NCBI GenBank assembly: GCA_032622095.1
Contig: CP136064.1
Location: forward strand, 183,068,209-183,132,208
Direction of reading: 5' to 3'
Origin: Siphonodentalium dalli
Taxonomy: Eukaryota; Mollusca; Scaphopoda; Gadilida; Siphonodentaliidae
Length of the DNA stretch: 64,000 nt
Part shown: positions 34,800 to 49,173 of the stretch, one piece after another
Layout: each line of letters opens with the position of its first letter
How positions within the stretch are numbered: the first letter of the stretch is position 1
The notes under the pieces: generated by a model
Told to the model about the DNA's origin: nothing
Seen by the model: only the letters and a program-made list of their open reading frames with translations
Databases searched by the model: none
Position numbers and translations under genes: made by a program

Positions 34800-36871
34800 T
34801 CAGCACAGACCGCATGTTTCCCTGCATCTCATTTGGATCCTGACGACTCGATCGCAGAGTCTCCTCAGTTGGTTGCATCTGGCGGCAGAATACGAATCTT
34901 CACAGGGAACTGAAACAATTATAGGCGTATAGTAACAATTATAACCACGTTGTATTTAAGTTCTTTGTACATGGTTAAAGACACGGTTGGCCTTGGCGGT
35001 GGGTATCCTGTGAAAATATCTCCACCCGTCAAAAAACCGCCACAAACAGAAAGAACATAAAAATGTAGATAGACTTTGTCCGTATACAAATAAGAAATAT
35101 CGCATAAACAGTATGTTATGGTCATATGTTTGACCATTGTTATGTAAACAAAAGCATAAAAAGTTACTTTTCTGGTGTTTGTTTATATTATGATGGTAAA
35201 CATAAAGAGCGTTCTTTGTTGGTGAATACCTGATATGGAACTAATAAAGAGCGTTTATGCCATTTGAGTGTGATTAGCCAGTAGCATTGTGCTGTCTTCT
35301 GTAACACAATCAGGCTCTTGCTTAGGTAAAATATAGTAGGTCTTTATGATAACATGCTGTTTACGCGATGGTCATGGTGTATATGAACGAAACTGTATGC
35401 GTTTTAATGTTTTTCTGTTTACGGTGTTTGGAACAAATATTAATATTTTCGACAATTAAGGCCTCACTTGCCTTTAAAATAGAAATCAAAAAGATGTTGT
35501 ATCTCTTCACTGAACTTTCTTCATAAACTTGGGGCTATAAACTATTATTCGTTGGTAAGCGAGAACAGGTAAGGGGAGCCTCTGTCACTGGGAAATAATT
35601 TGTTCTATGAATCAGCACAGGAAATGTGGCTATCTTACTTTACATCAATTTTGTTTGAAAATATCTTTTAAAAACACTTTAAGTGAAATGCATGCAATTC
35701 CAGAATGGTGTTTTTGTGTCTTATTTGTAATGTGGTTGAAACGTGCATTGAAAAGAAGTTCGATCTAATTTTTTGTTTGTTGTTGCCAGTGCTGTCGATA
35801 AGATATAGCGCATCTTTAAGTAGAAGGCGTCATGTGACTTGTCCTTGAACTTTACGAAAAATACCTCCTACTTAAAGCAGCGGCTCGTAATGTTCAGGGT
35901 TCAGAACTGAGATGAAACCAAATGATTAATTGCTCCTGTCAGTGCACGATCGGATCACCAACGACCGAGAGAAACACAGCTTGATATATTATTGCTTATA
36001 GATACTACATGTCGCATAAAAGAACTCACTTATGTCGTATATAATTTATCGTTTCAGAAGAAAACATGGGTCCAGTGTTTGTTCTGCTCGGAACATTCAA
36101 GAGCATTCAGTTTCATTATGTTCCTGATATGGCAACAATACATAGGGTTTATATCACGTATTGTGGAGAGAGCTCACGAATTGATATGGCTTCGACAAGA
36201 CACCTGCATTCTAAACCATAACCCACAAAGTCACATAAGCTATGGGCACACTTAGCATAGTCTCGAGTTTTGTACCGCGTTGATCAGCAAAGCTGACGGG
36301 CAAACTTGTTCAACTGATCAGTTGATAATTGTTCACAGACATTCGTTGAGTCAAATGACTTTCAGACTTTCAAGTACGCTTTTGTCAGCACCTATTCCCT
36401 GATTAAACATGATTAAATTATGAACTTACGTGGTTCCGCTGTCGTTGTTGTTGGGATCTCAGCGTCGACGCCGAACATAGCTGATCCACTCTGCACGTTC
36501 TGTGTTCTCCCTTGAAGACCGTATCTGTACATTAAATGTTCGGCTAACCATTTGGATAGTTTGATTCTCTGCGCTTCGCTCATGGGAGTCATGGCTCCCT
36601 CATTCGTGTCCGGCCCATGGATGAGATCCGCGAATTGTATCTGAGTCCTTCTCTTAGCTGTTTCCATTGGTTCATCGTCTCTCTCGGTCGGTACGCCGCC
36701 GCCCGTTGTGGTGTCTGATGTGTGTTTTTCGTTTGAATTTTCTCTGCGGGATAGTCGTGCATACAGTTGATCCATTTCGTCGGTCGTAACGTAGCTTTGT
36801 TCCCCAAATACATCAAGCATTATTATTGAGAAGATCACCGAAATGAACGCAACTTTTGTATACATCTGCAT
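34800..36871 (-). CDS. Secreted ShKT-domain protein gene, unit 4
   Basis: Coding exons 36871-36430 and 34909-34800 encode the same product, with intact splice sites and polyadenylation signal at 34350-34345. Despite the divergent left half of this unit, the gene is unchanged. A partial intron 2 remnant lies downstream, after its 3' end. Confidence 0.8.
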
Positions 36872-37581
36872 CACAATTATTTCTCTGAAAAATAAAATTT
36901 CGAAATGAGTATACTACATGTATCACCAAATCGTGTGGTATTTCAGTGTTAGTCTTTCAAGAGTATTTAAAGGGTACATATGCCCAAGTATGGCGTGTGC
37001 ACACATAATTGTTGTGACCCCGCGACGTGACAGATGCAAACAAAATAACTATGTTCAATTTGCTAGCTATGGTCAACTTTCTGTCGGATAACATAGCCAT
37101 ACGCAGGCAGATGAATGAAATATTTATATAACCACTTCGTATAATTTTTTGAAACGACAGGACAAAGCGACAGAGGTTTATCGGGTCTTTTTTTAACTGT
37201 ACGCACCGTCACGAGAGAGCGCTCTTTATTTCAAGATTGAAGTGGGTGATGTCCCTTTAAAATTCCGAACAAATTTTACAGGATGAGAACACTCTTACAT
37301 GTATTTGTCGATCTAGCATATCCTTCATTTAAAAAATAACAACTTTTTGGCTGCTCATGAAAGATGTTCTATTCAGACCGCTCTATGCGGAATGTCTTTT
37401 AATTGCTGATAAATATCATCGCATCTGAAACGAATTGTACATTCAAATACAGGCAAAATTTGCCAGTGTATGGACGTATTCCTGAAGCGTGTATGGTAGA
37501 GCATTGACTTACCTTTAGTACCGCGAGGTATGTTCGCCTGCTGTAAGTATGAATTGTTTGATTTGTTCTTCCAATGTGCAC

Positions 37582-37591
37582 CTTATTTATA
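37582..37591 (-). promoter_or_regulatory. TATA box of ShKT gene, unit 4
   Basis: TATAAATAAG, unchanged; exon 1 donor at 37513. Confidence 0.65.
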
Positions 37592-38208
37592 GTGTCCTGT
37601 TCCGGATAACCTGGCATGTCCGACGCTAATATGACACCACAAAGACAGTACTTTATTTTGGCAGTTATCTTGGATTGGGATAGGCTGAAATCATTCGGAT
37701 AATCCCGGAGAATAAGACATCATAAAAGGAAATTAGCATTATTGGTCCGTATTGTGTGGATCATCGGATTAGGATAGGCCGAACTCATTCGGATAACCAT
37801 GGCGAATCACTGTATAGTCATGAAAATTTACCCAAAAATCCTGCTATTACAAGAATAGGAGAGATCGACACACGAACAAGCCGATTATAGTTGGAATATT
37901 ATTGCGAATTTAAACAATGAGTAATATGCCACGTGTATTGTCGATAATAACCTTACGCTGTGTATCGAATGATTCGGTGATTACTTTCACGACGGGGATG
38001 ACATGGGGTATAATCTGATGGACTTCGGGTACGTTAAATTTTGCAGGCAATTCGACGTAGAGTGCTCTGAAAACATGAACATCTTACATACTGTACATGC
38101 CTCCCCGTTTACTTTTGGTTGTTATATAAGTGACATTTGTCCGAAATGAGCCTATCTGGCAAGATCTAGTGTAATAATTCCTGGAATTTCATTGCTATAA
38201 TAAGCGAT

Positions 38209-38213
<5 letters not shown>

Positions 38214-38248
<35 letters not shown>
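38214..38248. repeat. (AT)n microsatellite closing unit 4
   Basis: 35 bp, the shortest tract in the array. Confidence 0.95.
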
Positions 38249-38251
<3 letters not shown>

Positions 38252-39942
38252 AAATGTTTTTGCAACAGATAGCCATTTTTGAATAAATTCATGAGAATTG
38301 TCTATGAAGTTTTTCCAGCCGTGTGAACGTAGTCTTATATATGGCAACGAAAATTGGTCAGACAAATACGCGTATACCGACTACAGCCAAGATTAATATA
38401 TATAGTTGTTTTAGTTTAACATGTTAAAGATGCCCACACGGATTGGACAACGAATGAAGATAAGATACAAGCTATTATATTTTATGTCAGACTTGGGTCT
38501 TATACACACTCTCACCAGCGCGAAATGTGTGCATGGATACACAACGAAACATGCGTCTAACTTCAACCGCCATCTGAAGTGGCACCAACCACCGGACCAT
38601 GAATCTGGTGTTACGCAAATTCTCCTGTAAACGGTATTCAGTTTTCTGCCCAACAGAATTGACGGGTAGTATTTGTTCACAGTAACAGATCGTTGCTCGT
38701 GATCAACGAGAAACTCTTTTACTTATTATGCCAAGCATTTCATTCGTTAATCGCGATTATAAACATCCATACTTATTATATACTAAATGTTGATAAACCA
38801 CTCGCAGTGTCGTATCGTGCACCAGGTGTGTTGTCAATCATTTTATACACAATTGAGTGGTTCCAATATAATATTTATCTCATCGCATAATAATCTTTGA
38901 GGGGTTTACACGCCTGAGCTGTGTCAGGATGTGGAATGTTTAGACAGACTTACACAGTAAACTACCCTATTGTTAAGCTAGTGTACACCCTGAAGGAATC
39001 TGCTCTCTGAAGACAATTAATTAAGCAGTTTTCTGCGTAAGTTCGTCTAAACTGTCCACCTCCTGACATAGCCCAGTCGTGGAAACCTCTTAATTCTATT
39101 TCAGATAGAGAGGATGTGTTACGTTCAAGAATTCCACACGATTCGAGAACTTTTATGTGTCACAGTAGATATATATGTAAACTAATATGGTTTATTTATT
39201 ATGCAACATTATGTGCTGTCCGCCACGCGCAATATGGCACACAGAAGACGAACCAGTAAGAACTTTGTGGCTCATTGTTTGATGCACAGTAAATATAATT
39301 CTGAATATGCCCACGTTCTGTGTCATACGAATCTAACAATGGTCTAGCCACTGCTCATCAAACATCATCCCTCATGAGGGTTTGCAAAAACATTATAATA
39401 ATAATACGCTTTATCAGAGCCAGTATCACAAAAGATGAGGGGTGGAATTCGTCATGTGTAGGCATTATCATTACATGTAAATATAAACGATAAACGTTTT
39501 CGCAAAAAAATATATGAGAAAAAAACATTGATAACGCATCTACTTCACAATTTGCTCACCCCAGTTAAATAGCCAAGGGTGTGCCCTTTCCAGAGATGCA
39601 CATCGCGTCCTCGTACATTATACCATCGGATAGTTATCGCGTTTTTGAAGAAAGCACCCGCATCTCAGTGGGATTTACCCTTCGCTCCAGATAAATCTCG
39701 CACCAATCTGCTCTGAAAGGCGGACAGCTTTCACGAGTTCCTATCGCGTGAAAGAAATTAGCGTGCAACCAGGCATAGCCGGTAATTCTCGTCAACATCG
39801 GAACGCGGGCTTTTTTTAAACATGCTGCTCGCCGTTGATGGCAGCGTGAGACATACGATTTGGAGTCCATCCGAACATGGGTTGACTTCGCGGGCCAGGA
39901 AGGTTTCGCACCTCTCCCGGACTTGATGTCATTCAAGTTGAT

Positions 39943-39968
39943 GGGGGTGGGGGTGGGGTGGGGGTGGG
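39943..39968 (+). other. G-quadruplex-type G tract, unit 5
   Basis: G5 T G5 T G4 T G5 T G3, one G shorter than unit 1. The change also shifts the frame of a minus-strand ORF here, so that ORF is not conserved. Confidence 0.7.
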
Positions 39969-41295
39969 CTTCAATGACCTTGACCCTAAGATTACCTTGA
40001 CCTCTGATACTCGACATCATGGCGATTTCAAGGGCTAATTTTGCGAGTTATATATAGCGATGTACGCGCTTATGACAATATGCAGAGCACAATATGGCTG
40101 TCCCTGTTAAAACTGCAGGTCACAGGGAGGCCTCTACATACCTACATTCCTGGGCCTGTAGCCGACGAAGAACCACATGGGACCATGATCTCAATGTGAC
40201 CTTGACCTCTAGAAACTAACATCGGGGACGAGTGAAATTGCGCGTAAAACACCATATATGCTGGGCTATGGCGATTTGGACAAGCGAATTTTATAATCAT
40301 ATTACGCTCAACGGTGATTTATCGAAACAAAAAAATAAATGTCCGTAGCGCCCAGAATAGTTAGCGTACACGTTATAGCGCGCGTGCGACCGATTTAATT
40401 GCTTGTAACAATGCGCTACCGCAACATTTCAAAATGCTCGCGAGTCAGTAGAGTTATCATTTACTGTTATCATTACTGCTATAATAACAAATTTAGTTTA
40501 TGTTGAAAATCGACACAATTATTGTGGAAATAAACTGAAGAATACGGGAACTATTGGGCTCTATTCTGCAGATGGATGATTTGTGAAGTTCGCCCGTCCA
40601 CACATATAAAAAAATATATATAAAACACGGTATGTATCCAAATCCAATTCTTGGTTCCTTATGGGTACATCATTTAAAATGCTGATTTTTGTTTTTTTTT
40701 GTGTTAGTTTAAACATATTTTATTGTATCATTTATGTACAAATGGGATTGGGGCACAAGTTATACAACTTAGATAGCCCCTCTCCCCATATAATTACACA
40801 CGTTATTATAACAACAATGTAGATCGAGTGAGACCTCCTATGTGTAATTCCCTCTACCCAATTATGTCCTAATACATAATCTATCAAGTGGACGCGTCAT
40901 ATATTTACATAGCCCGTCTGTGTTAAACTAAATCCTGTTCGGTGATAGGTCAACTGTCAATTTGGTCACTCGTTTCATACCCCAATAACACACAGACCGT
41001 AACACGGACACGACTTCACAGATTGTTGGCCTAATCTGACATAATAACTTAAAGTGATCAGCAGAATAATTGGGCGTACTTTTCAAAGTGCAGCCGAATT
41101 GCGTCTGAAACCAGTTATTTATATCTATAACGTTAGATATCATTGTTAAGTGCTTTGAACTCTTAAATTTCACTGTCGTTGTGTGCTGCGTGGGCTAGTC
41201 TCAAATTATCGGCAGATTTTTTGAAAATAAATAATAATACACACACGCAGCTCTGTATGGGAACAAATAATCAAAATGTTATATAAATATAAATA

Positions 41296-41439
41296 TAAGA
41301 AATGAATTAATGGGTGTGCATTATTGGGCGATACGGCGCAGTGGTCGTTGGGGGCACAGTTCGCGGTTCACACAATGTGCCCCAAATGACCACAGCGCCG
41401 TATCCCACAATAACACACACCCACTACATTCATTTCTTA
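41296..41439. repeat. 144-bp foldback element, unit 5
   Basis: Identical in structure to that of unit 1. Confidence 0.7.
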
Positions 41440-41792
41440 GATAACCCTGATGGCAATTTCTTATCGATAGCCATTCAACCATACGTTATTCATTCGGGTA
41501 TTTTTTCAGGTTGATCATATAGAAGCTTCGTCTGTGCCAGTTGTTTTGGTGTGAAATAAACATAGGACGACACAGTTGGTAAACAGGTTAACATTATGTC
41601 ACTCGTTTATCATGCCGTCAGGTACAACTTGTGCGACAACGTTAACCAGTTCACACACTTGAACATTATATCTATTTATCGGGGTAACTTTAGCATTCTT
41701 AATATGTTTTTGTGGCGTGACAGGTCATTCTCTCACAACGTCTTGGGCTATTCTTGTCGAATGATGCTGATTTGAAAACTTTGGAGATTAAA

Positions 41793-44656
41793 CACTCTTA
41801 AATTATTCTTCTAAGTTTGTCTTTGAACTTTGGAGACATTTGCAAAGGACAAGACTATCCGCATTATTTGACATTTTGAAATTTCCCCAAAAGACAATCC
41901 ATTTTGAGAATGCCTGACACGATTTCACCATCTATCAACATTTCCGTTCTGAATATAGCCCTCATCTCCTGAAGTGAGCTGCGTAGTATATAACATAGGA
42001 GACACAAGGATCCAACAGCACAGTGTGGAACAATGGGTCATTGACAAAGTGGTCATGAATTGAAAGTCAGAGTTAGATATGTACAATGCATTTATTAAAT
42101 TTACAATACAGTTGATGACATGATTGTGGTAGATAAAAAGAAACATTTATGCAAACGACCATCGTAGGGTGTCATTGCAGGGTATCATGGAGACACATTA
42201 GTTAAACACATAGAGCAACGTGTATAGATACCTGAACATTAGAACATGAGCATACATGTACATAACAAATTCCGTTGCCCGGTATCTTCGACTAAATATA
42301 CGTGGAAAACTATACACGTGTATTGGTAATGATGTTGGAGCGTTGATTAACTAAGAAGAGAAATATATTAGAATTGTCTGAACAGGGACCACCAACGGAA
42401 ACAGTGAAACAGTCCTGTGCTACTTCTCAGGCGATGCTCCGTCTATCCCGGTGAATATCATCGTGTGAAGACCTTGCATGTCTGTTCGATGATTTTTGTC
42501 ATGACATCTCATCGTGAATAGCACTGTTTAGAAGTTATTGGTGATTCAGCACAGACCGCATGTTTCCCTGCATCTCATTTGGATCCTGACGACTCGATCG
42601 CAGAGTCTCCTCAGTTGGTTGCATCTGGCGGCAGAATACGAATCTTCACAGGGAACTGAAACAATTATAGGCGTATAGTAACAATTATAACCACGTTGTA
42701 TTTAAGTTCTTTGTACATGGTTAAAGACACGGTTGGCCTTGGCGGTGGGTATCCTGTGAAAATATCTCCACCCGTCAAAAAACCGCCACAAACAGAAAGA
42801 ACATAAAAATGTAGATAGACTTTGTCCGTATACAAATAAGAAATATCGCATAAACAGTATGTTATGGTCATATGTTTGACCATTGTTATGTAAACAAAAG
42901 CATAAAAAGTTACTTTTCTGGTGTTTGTTTATATTATGATGGTAAACATAAAGAGCGTTCTTTGTTGGTGAGTACCTGATATGGAACTAATAAAGAGCGT
43001 TTATGCCATTTGTGTGTGATTAGCCAGTAGCATTGTGCTGTCTTCTGTAACACAATCAGGCTCTTGCTTAGGTAAAATATAGTAGGTCTTTATGATAACA
43101 TGCTGTTTACGCGATGGTCATGGTGTATATGAACGAAACTGTATGCGTTTTAATGTTTTTCTGTTTACGGTGTTTGGAACAAATATGAATATTTTCGACA
43201 ATTAAGGCCGCACGTGCCTTTAAACACTCTTAAATTATTCTTCTAAGTTTGTCTTTGAACTTTGGAGACATTTGCAAAGGACAAGACTATCCGCATTATT
43301 TGACATTTTGAAATTTCCCCAAAAGACAATCCATTTTGAGAATGCCTGACACGATTTCACCATCTATCAACATTTCCGTTCTGAATATAGCCCTCATCTC
43401 CTGAAGTGAGCTGCGTAGTATATAACATAGGAGACACAAGGATCCAACAGCACAGTGTGGAACAATGGGTCATTGACAAAGTGGTCATGAATTGAAAGTC
43501 AGAGTTAGATATGTACAATGCATTTATTAAATTTACAATACAGTTGATGACATGATTGTGGTAGATAAAAAGAAACATTTATGCAAACGACCATCGTAGG
43601 GTGTCATTGCAGGGTATCACGGAGACACATTAGTTAAACACATAGAGCAACGTGTATAGATACCTGAACATTAGAACATGAGCATACATGTACATAACAA
43701 ATTCCGTTGCCCGGTATCTTCGACTAAATATACGTGGAAAACTATACACGTGTATTGGTAATGATGTTGGAGCGTTGATTAACTAAGAAGAGAAATATAT
43801 TAGAATTGTCTGAACAGGGACCACCAACGGAAACAGTGAAACAGTCCTGTGCTACTTCTCAGGCGATGCTCCGTCTATCCCGGTGAATATCATCGTGTGA
43901 AGACCTTGCATGTCTGTTCGATGATTTTTGTCATGACATCTCATCGTGAATAGCACTGTTTAGAAGTTATTGGTGATTCAGCACAGACCGCATGTTTCCC
44001 TGCATCTCATTTGGATCCTGACGACTCGATCGCAGAGTCTCCTCAGTTGGTTGCATCTGGCGGCAGAATACGAATCTTCACAGGGAACTGAAACAATTAT
44101 AGGCGTATAGTAACAATTATAACCACGTTGTATTTAAGTTCTTTGTACATGGTTAAAGACACGGTTGGCCTTGGCGGTGGGTATCCTGTGAAAATATCTC
44201 CACCCGTCAAAAAACCGCCACAAACAGAAAGAACATAAAAATGTAGATAGACTTTGTCCGTATACAAATAAGAAATATCGCATAAACAGTATGTTATGGT
44301 CATATGTTTGACCATTGTTATGTAAACAAAAGCATAAAAAGTTACTTTTCTGGTGTTTGTTTATATTATGATGGTAAACATAAAGAGCGTTCTTTGTTGG
44401 TGAATACCTGATATGGAACTAATAAAGAGCGTTTATGCCATTTGAGTGTGATTAGCCAGTAGCATTGTGCTGTCTTCTGTAACACAATCAGGCTCTTGCT
44501 TAGGTAAAATATAGTAGGTCTTTATGATAACATGCTGTTTACGCGATGGTCATGGTGTATATGAACGAAACTGTATGCGTTTTAATGTTTTTCTGTTTAC
44601 GGTGTTTGGAACAAATATTAATATTTTCGACAATTAAGGCCTCACTTGCCTTTAAA
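41793..44656. repeat. 1432-bp tandem duplication inside unit 5
   Basis: Copies 41793-43224 and 43225-44656 are direct repeats covering the 3' UTR, exon 3 and part of intron 2 of the ShKT gene. The central junction CCTTTAAA/CACTCTT lies at TTTAAA, which occurs at both parent ends, so a microhomology-based event is likely. Confidence 0.9.
42546..42655 (-). pseudogene. Orphan extra ShKT exon 3 in unit 5
   Basis: A complete copy of exon 3 with an intact acceptor (TTGTTTCAG), all six Cys codons, the stop codon and an AATAAA at 42096-42091. It lies downstream of the unit 5 gene and has no exon 2 of its own. If transcription reads past the signal at 43528-43523, exon 2 could splice to it and give the same protein with a different 3' end. 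Otherwise it is silent. Confidence 0.75.
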
Positions 44657-46049
44657 ATAGAAATCAAAAAGATGTTGTATCTCTTCACTGAACTTTCTTC
44701 ATAAACTTGGGGCTATAAACTATTATTCGTTGGTAAGCGAGAACAGGTAAGGGGAGCCTCTGTCACTGGGAAATAATTTGTTCTATGAATCAGCACAGGA
44801 AATGTGGCTATCTTACTTTACATCAATTTTGTTTGAAAATATCTTTTAAAAACACTTTAAGTGAAATGCATGCAATTCCAGAATGGTGTTTTTGTGTCTT
44901 ATTTGTAATGTGGTTGAAACGTGCATTGAAAAGAAGTTCGATCTAATTTTTTGTTTGTTGTTGCCAGTGCTGTCGATAAGATATAGCGCATCTTTAAGTA
45001 GAAGGCGTCATGTGACTTGTCCTTGAACTTTACGAAAAATACCTCCTACTTAAAGCAGCGGCTCGTAATGTTCAGGGTTCAGAACTGAGATGAAACCAAA
45101 TGATTAATTGCTCCTGTCAGTGCACGATCGGATCACCAACGACCGAGAGAAACACAGCTTGATATATTATTGCTTATAGATACTACATGTCGCATAAAAG
45201 AACTCACTTATGTCGTATATAATTTATCGTTTCAGAAGAAAACATGGGTCCAGTGTTTGTTCTGCTCGGAACATTCAAGAGCATTCAGTTTCATTATGTT
45301 CCTGATATGGCAACAATACATAGGGTTTATATCACGTATTGTGGAGAGAGCTCACGAATTGATATGGCTTCGACAAGACACCTGCATTCTAAACCATAAC
45401 CCACAAAGTCACATAAGCTATGGGCACACTTAGCATAGTCTCGAGTTTTGTACCGCGTTGATCAGCAAAGCTGACGGGCAAACTTGTTCAACTGATCAGT
45501 TGCTAATTGTTCACAGACATTCGTTGAGTCAAATGACTTTCAGACTTTCAAGTACGCTTTTGTCAGCACCTATTCCCTGATTAAACATGATTAAATTATG
45601 AACTTACGTGGTTCCGCTGTCGTTGTTGTTGGGATCTCAGCGTCGACGCCGAACATAGCTGATCCACTCTGCACGTTCTGTGTTCTCCCTTGAAGACCGT
45701 ATCTGTACATTAAATGTTCGGCTAACCATTTGGATAGTTTGATTCTCTGCGCTTCGCTCATGGGAGTCATGGCTCCCTCATTCGTGTCCGGCCCATGGAT
45801 GAGATCCGCGAATTGTATCTGAGTCCTTCTCTTAGCTGTTTCCATTGGTTCATCGTCTCTCTCGGTCGGTACGCCGCCGCCCGTTGTGGTGTCTGATGTG
45901 TGTTTTTCGTTTGAATTTTCTCTGCGGGATAGTCGTGCATACAGTTGATCCATTTCGTCGGTCGTAACGTAGCTTTGTTCCCCAAATACATCAAGCATTA
46001 TTATTGAGAAGATCACCGAAATGAACGCAACTTTTGTATACATCTGCAT
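43978..46049 (-). CDS. Secreted ShKT-domain protein gene, unit 5
   Basis: Coding exons 46049-45608 and 44087-43978 encode the same product; polyadenylation signal at 43528-43523. The second exon 3 at 42546-42655 lies 1432 nt further downstream. Confidence 0.8.
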
Positions 46050-46759
46050 CACAATTATTTCTCTGAAAAATAAAATTTCGAAATGAGTATACTACATGTA
46101 TCACCAAATCGTGTGGTATTTCAGTGTTAGTCTTTCAAGAGTATTTAAAGGGTACATATGCCCAAGTATGGCGTGTGCACACATAATTGTTGTGACCCCG
46201 CGACGTGACAGATGCAAACAAAATAACTATGTTCAATTTGCTAGCTATGGTCAACTTTCTGTCGGATAACATAGCCATACGCAGGCAGATGAATGAAATA
46301 TTTATATAACCACTTCGTATAATTTTTTGAAACGACAGGACAAAGCGACAGAGGTTTATCGGGTCTTTTTTTAACTGTACGCACCGTCACGAGAGAGCGC
46401 TCTTTATTTCAAGATTGAAGTGGGTGATGTCCCTTTAAAATTCCGAACAAATTTTACAGGATGAGAACACTCTTACATGTATTTGTCGATCTAGCATATC
46501 CTTCATTTAAAAAATAACAACTTTTTGGCTGCTCATGAAAGATGTTCTATTCAGACCGCTCTATGCGGAATGTCTTTTAATTGCTGATAAATATCATCGC
46601 ATCTGAAACGAATTGTACATTCAAATACAGGCAAAATTTGCCAGTGTATGGACGTATTCCTGAAGCGTGTATGGTAGAGCATTGACTTACCTTTAGTACC
46701 GCGAGGTATGTTCGCCTGCTGTAAGTATGAATTGTTTGATTTGTTCTTCCAATGTGCAC

Positions 46760-46769
46760 CTTATTTATA
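46760..46769 (-). promoter_or_regulatory. TATA box of ShKT gene, unit 5
   Basis: TATAAATAAG, unchanged; exon 1 donor at 46691. Confidence 0.65.
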
Positions 46770-47386
46770 GTGTCCTGTTCCGGATAACCTGGCATGTCCG
46801 ACGCTAATATGACACCACAAAGACAGTACTTTATTTTGGCAGTTATCTTGGATTGGGATAGGCTGAAATCATTCGGATAATCCCGGAGAATAAGACATCA
46901 TAAAAGGAAATTAGCATTATTGGTCCGTATTGTGTGGATCATCGGATTAGGATAGGCCGAACTCATTCGGATAACCATGGCGAATCACTGTATAGTCATG
47001 AAAATTTACCCAAAAATCCTGCTATTACAAGAATAGGAGAGATCGACACACGAACAAGCCGATTATAGTTGGAATATTATTGCGAATTTAAACAATGAGT
47101 AATATGCCACGTGTATTGTCGATAATAACCTTACGCTGTGTATCGAATGATTCGGTGATTACTTTCACGACGGGGATGACATGGGGTATAATCTGATGGA
47201 CTTCGGGTACGTTAAATTTTGCAGGCAATTCGACGTAGAGTGCTCTGAAAACATGAACATCTTACATACTGTACATGCCTCCCCGTTTACTTTTGGTTGT
47301 TATATAAGTGACATTTGTCCGAAATGAGCCTATCTGGCAAGATCTAGTGTAATAATTCCTGGAATTTCATTGCTATAATAAGCGAT

Positions 47387-47392
<6 letters not shown>

Positions 47393-47452
<60 letters not shown>
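47393..47452. repeat. (AT)n microsatellite closing unit 5
   Basis: 60 bp of AT dinucleotide. Confidence 0.95.
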
Positions 47453-47455
<3 letters not shown>

Positions 47456-49146
47456 AAATGTTTTTGCAACAGATAGCCATTTTTGAATAAATTCATGAGA
47501 ATTGTCCATGAAGTTTTTCCAGCCGTGTGAACGTAGTCTTATATATGGCAACGAAAATTGGTCAGACAAATACGCGTATACCGACTACAGCCAAGATTAA
47601 TATATATAGTTGTTTTAGTTTAACATGTTAAAGATGCCCACACGGATTGGACAACGAATGAAGATAAGATACAAGCTATTATATTTTATGTCAGACTTGG
47701 GTCTTATACACACTCTCACCAGCGCGAAATGTGTGCATGGATACACAACGAAACATGCGTCTAACTTCAACCGCCATCTGAAGTGGCACCAACCACCGGA
47801 CCATGAATCTGGTGTTACGCAAATTCTCCTGTAAACGGTATTCAGTTTTCTGCCCAACAGAATTGACGGGTAGTATTTGTTCACAGTAACAGATCGTTGC
47901 TCGTGATCAACGAGAAACTCTTTTACTTATTATGCCAAGCATTTCATTCGTTAATCGCGATTATAAACATCCATACTTATTATATACTAAATGTTGATAA
48001 ACCACTCGCAGTGTCGTATCGTGCACCAGGTGTGTTGTCAATCATTTTATACACAATTGAGTGGTTCCAATATAATATTTATCTCATCGCATAATAATCT
48101 TTGAGGGGTTTACACGCCTGAGCTGTGTCAGGATGTGGAATGTTTAGACAGACTTACACAGTAAACTACCCTATTGTTAAGCTAGTGTACACCCTGAAGG
48201 AATCTGCTCTCTGAAGACAATTAATTAAGCAGTTTTCTGCGTAAGTTCGTCTAAACTGTCCACCTCCTGACATAGCCCAGTCGTGGAAACCTCTTAATTC
48301 TATTTCAGATAGAGAGGATGTGTTACGTTCAAGAATTCCACACGATTCGAGAACTTTTATGTGTCACAGTAGATATATATGTAAACTAATATGGTTTATT
48401 TATTATGCAACATTATGTGCTGTCCGCCACGCGCAATATGGCACACAGAAGACGAACCAGTAAGAACTTTGTGGCTCATTGTTTGATGCACAGTAAATAT
48501 AATTCTGAATATGCCCACGTTCTGTGTCATACGAATCTAACAATGGTCTAGCCACTGCTCATCAAACATCATCCCTCATGAGGGTTTGCAAAAACATTAT
48601 AATAATAATACGCTTTATCAGAGCCAGTATCACAAAAGATGAGGGGTGGAATTCGTCATGTGTAGGCATTATCATTACATGTAAATATAAACGATAAACG
48701 TTTTCGCAAAAAAATATATGAGAAAAAAACATTGATAACGCATCTACTTCACAATTTGCTCACCCCAGTTAAATAGCCAAGGGTGTGCCCTTTCCAGAGA
48801 TGCACATCGCGTCCTCGTACATTATACCATCGGATAGTTATCGCGTTTTTGAAGAAAGCACCCGCATCTCAGTGGGATTTACCCTTCGCTCCAGATAAAT
48901 CTCGCACCAATCTGCTCTGAAAGGCGGACAGCTTTCACGAGTTCCTATCGCGTGAAAGAAATTAGCGTGCAACCAGGCATAGCCGGTAATTCTCGTCAAC
49001 ATCGGAACGCGGGCTTTTTTTAAACATGCTGCTCGCCGTTGATGGCAGCGTGAGACATACGATTTGGAGTCCATCCGAACATGGGTTGACTTCGCGGGCC
49101 AGGAAGGTTTCGCACCTCTCCCGGACTTGATGTCATTCAAGTTGAT

Positions 49147-49173
49147 GGGGGGTGGGGGTGGGGTGGGGGTGGG
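49147..49173 (+). other. G-quadruplex-type G tract, unit 6
   Basis: G6 T G5 T G4 T G5 T G3. Confidence 0.7.

Larger units (their letters stand above)
30009..38248. repeat. Array unit 4 (8240 bp), left half divergent, with a partial internal duplication
   Basis: The stretch from about 31080 to 33300 shares a large set of substitutions with unit 7 only (for example CCGACCATGG near 31632, CTCACCCGG near 31672, CAACCAGACG near 33232). A 499-bp remnant of an internal duplication follows (33548-34046). The right half is of the unit 2/5 type. Confidence 0.9.
38249..47452. repeat. Array unit 5 (9204 bp) with a 1432-bp internal duplication
   Basis: Same layout as unit 1, enlarged by a direct duplication of 41793-43224. 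The left copy has the unit 1-type substitutions and the right copy the unit 2/4 type, so the two copies come from different variants. Confidence 0.93.
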
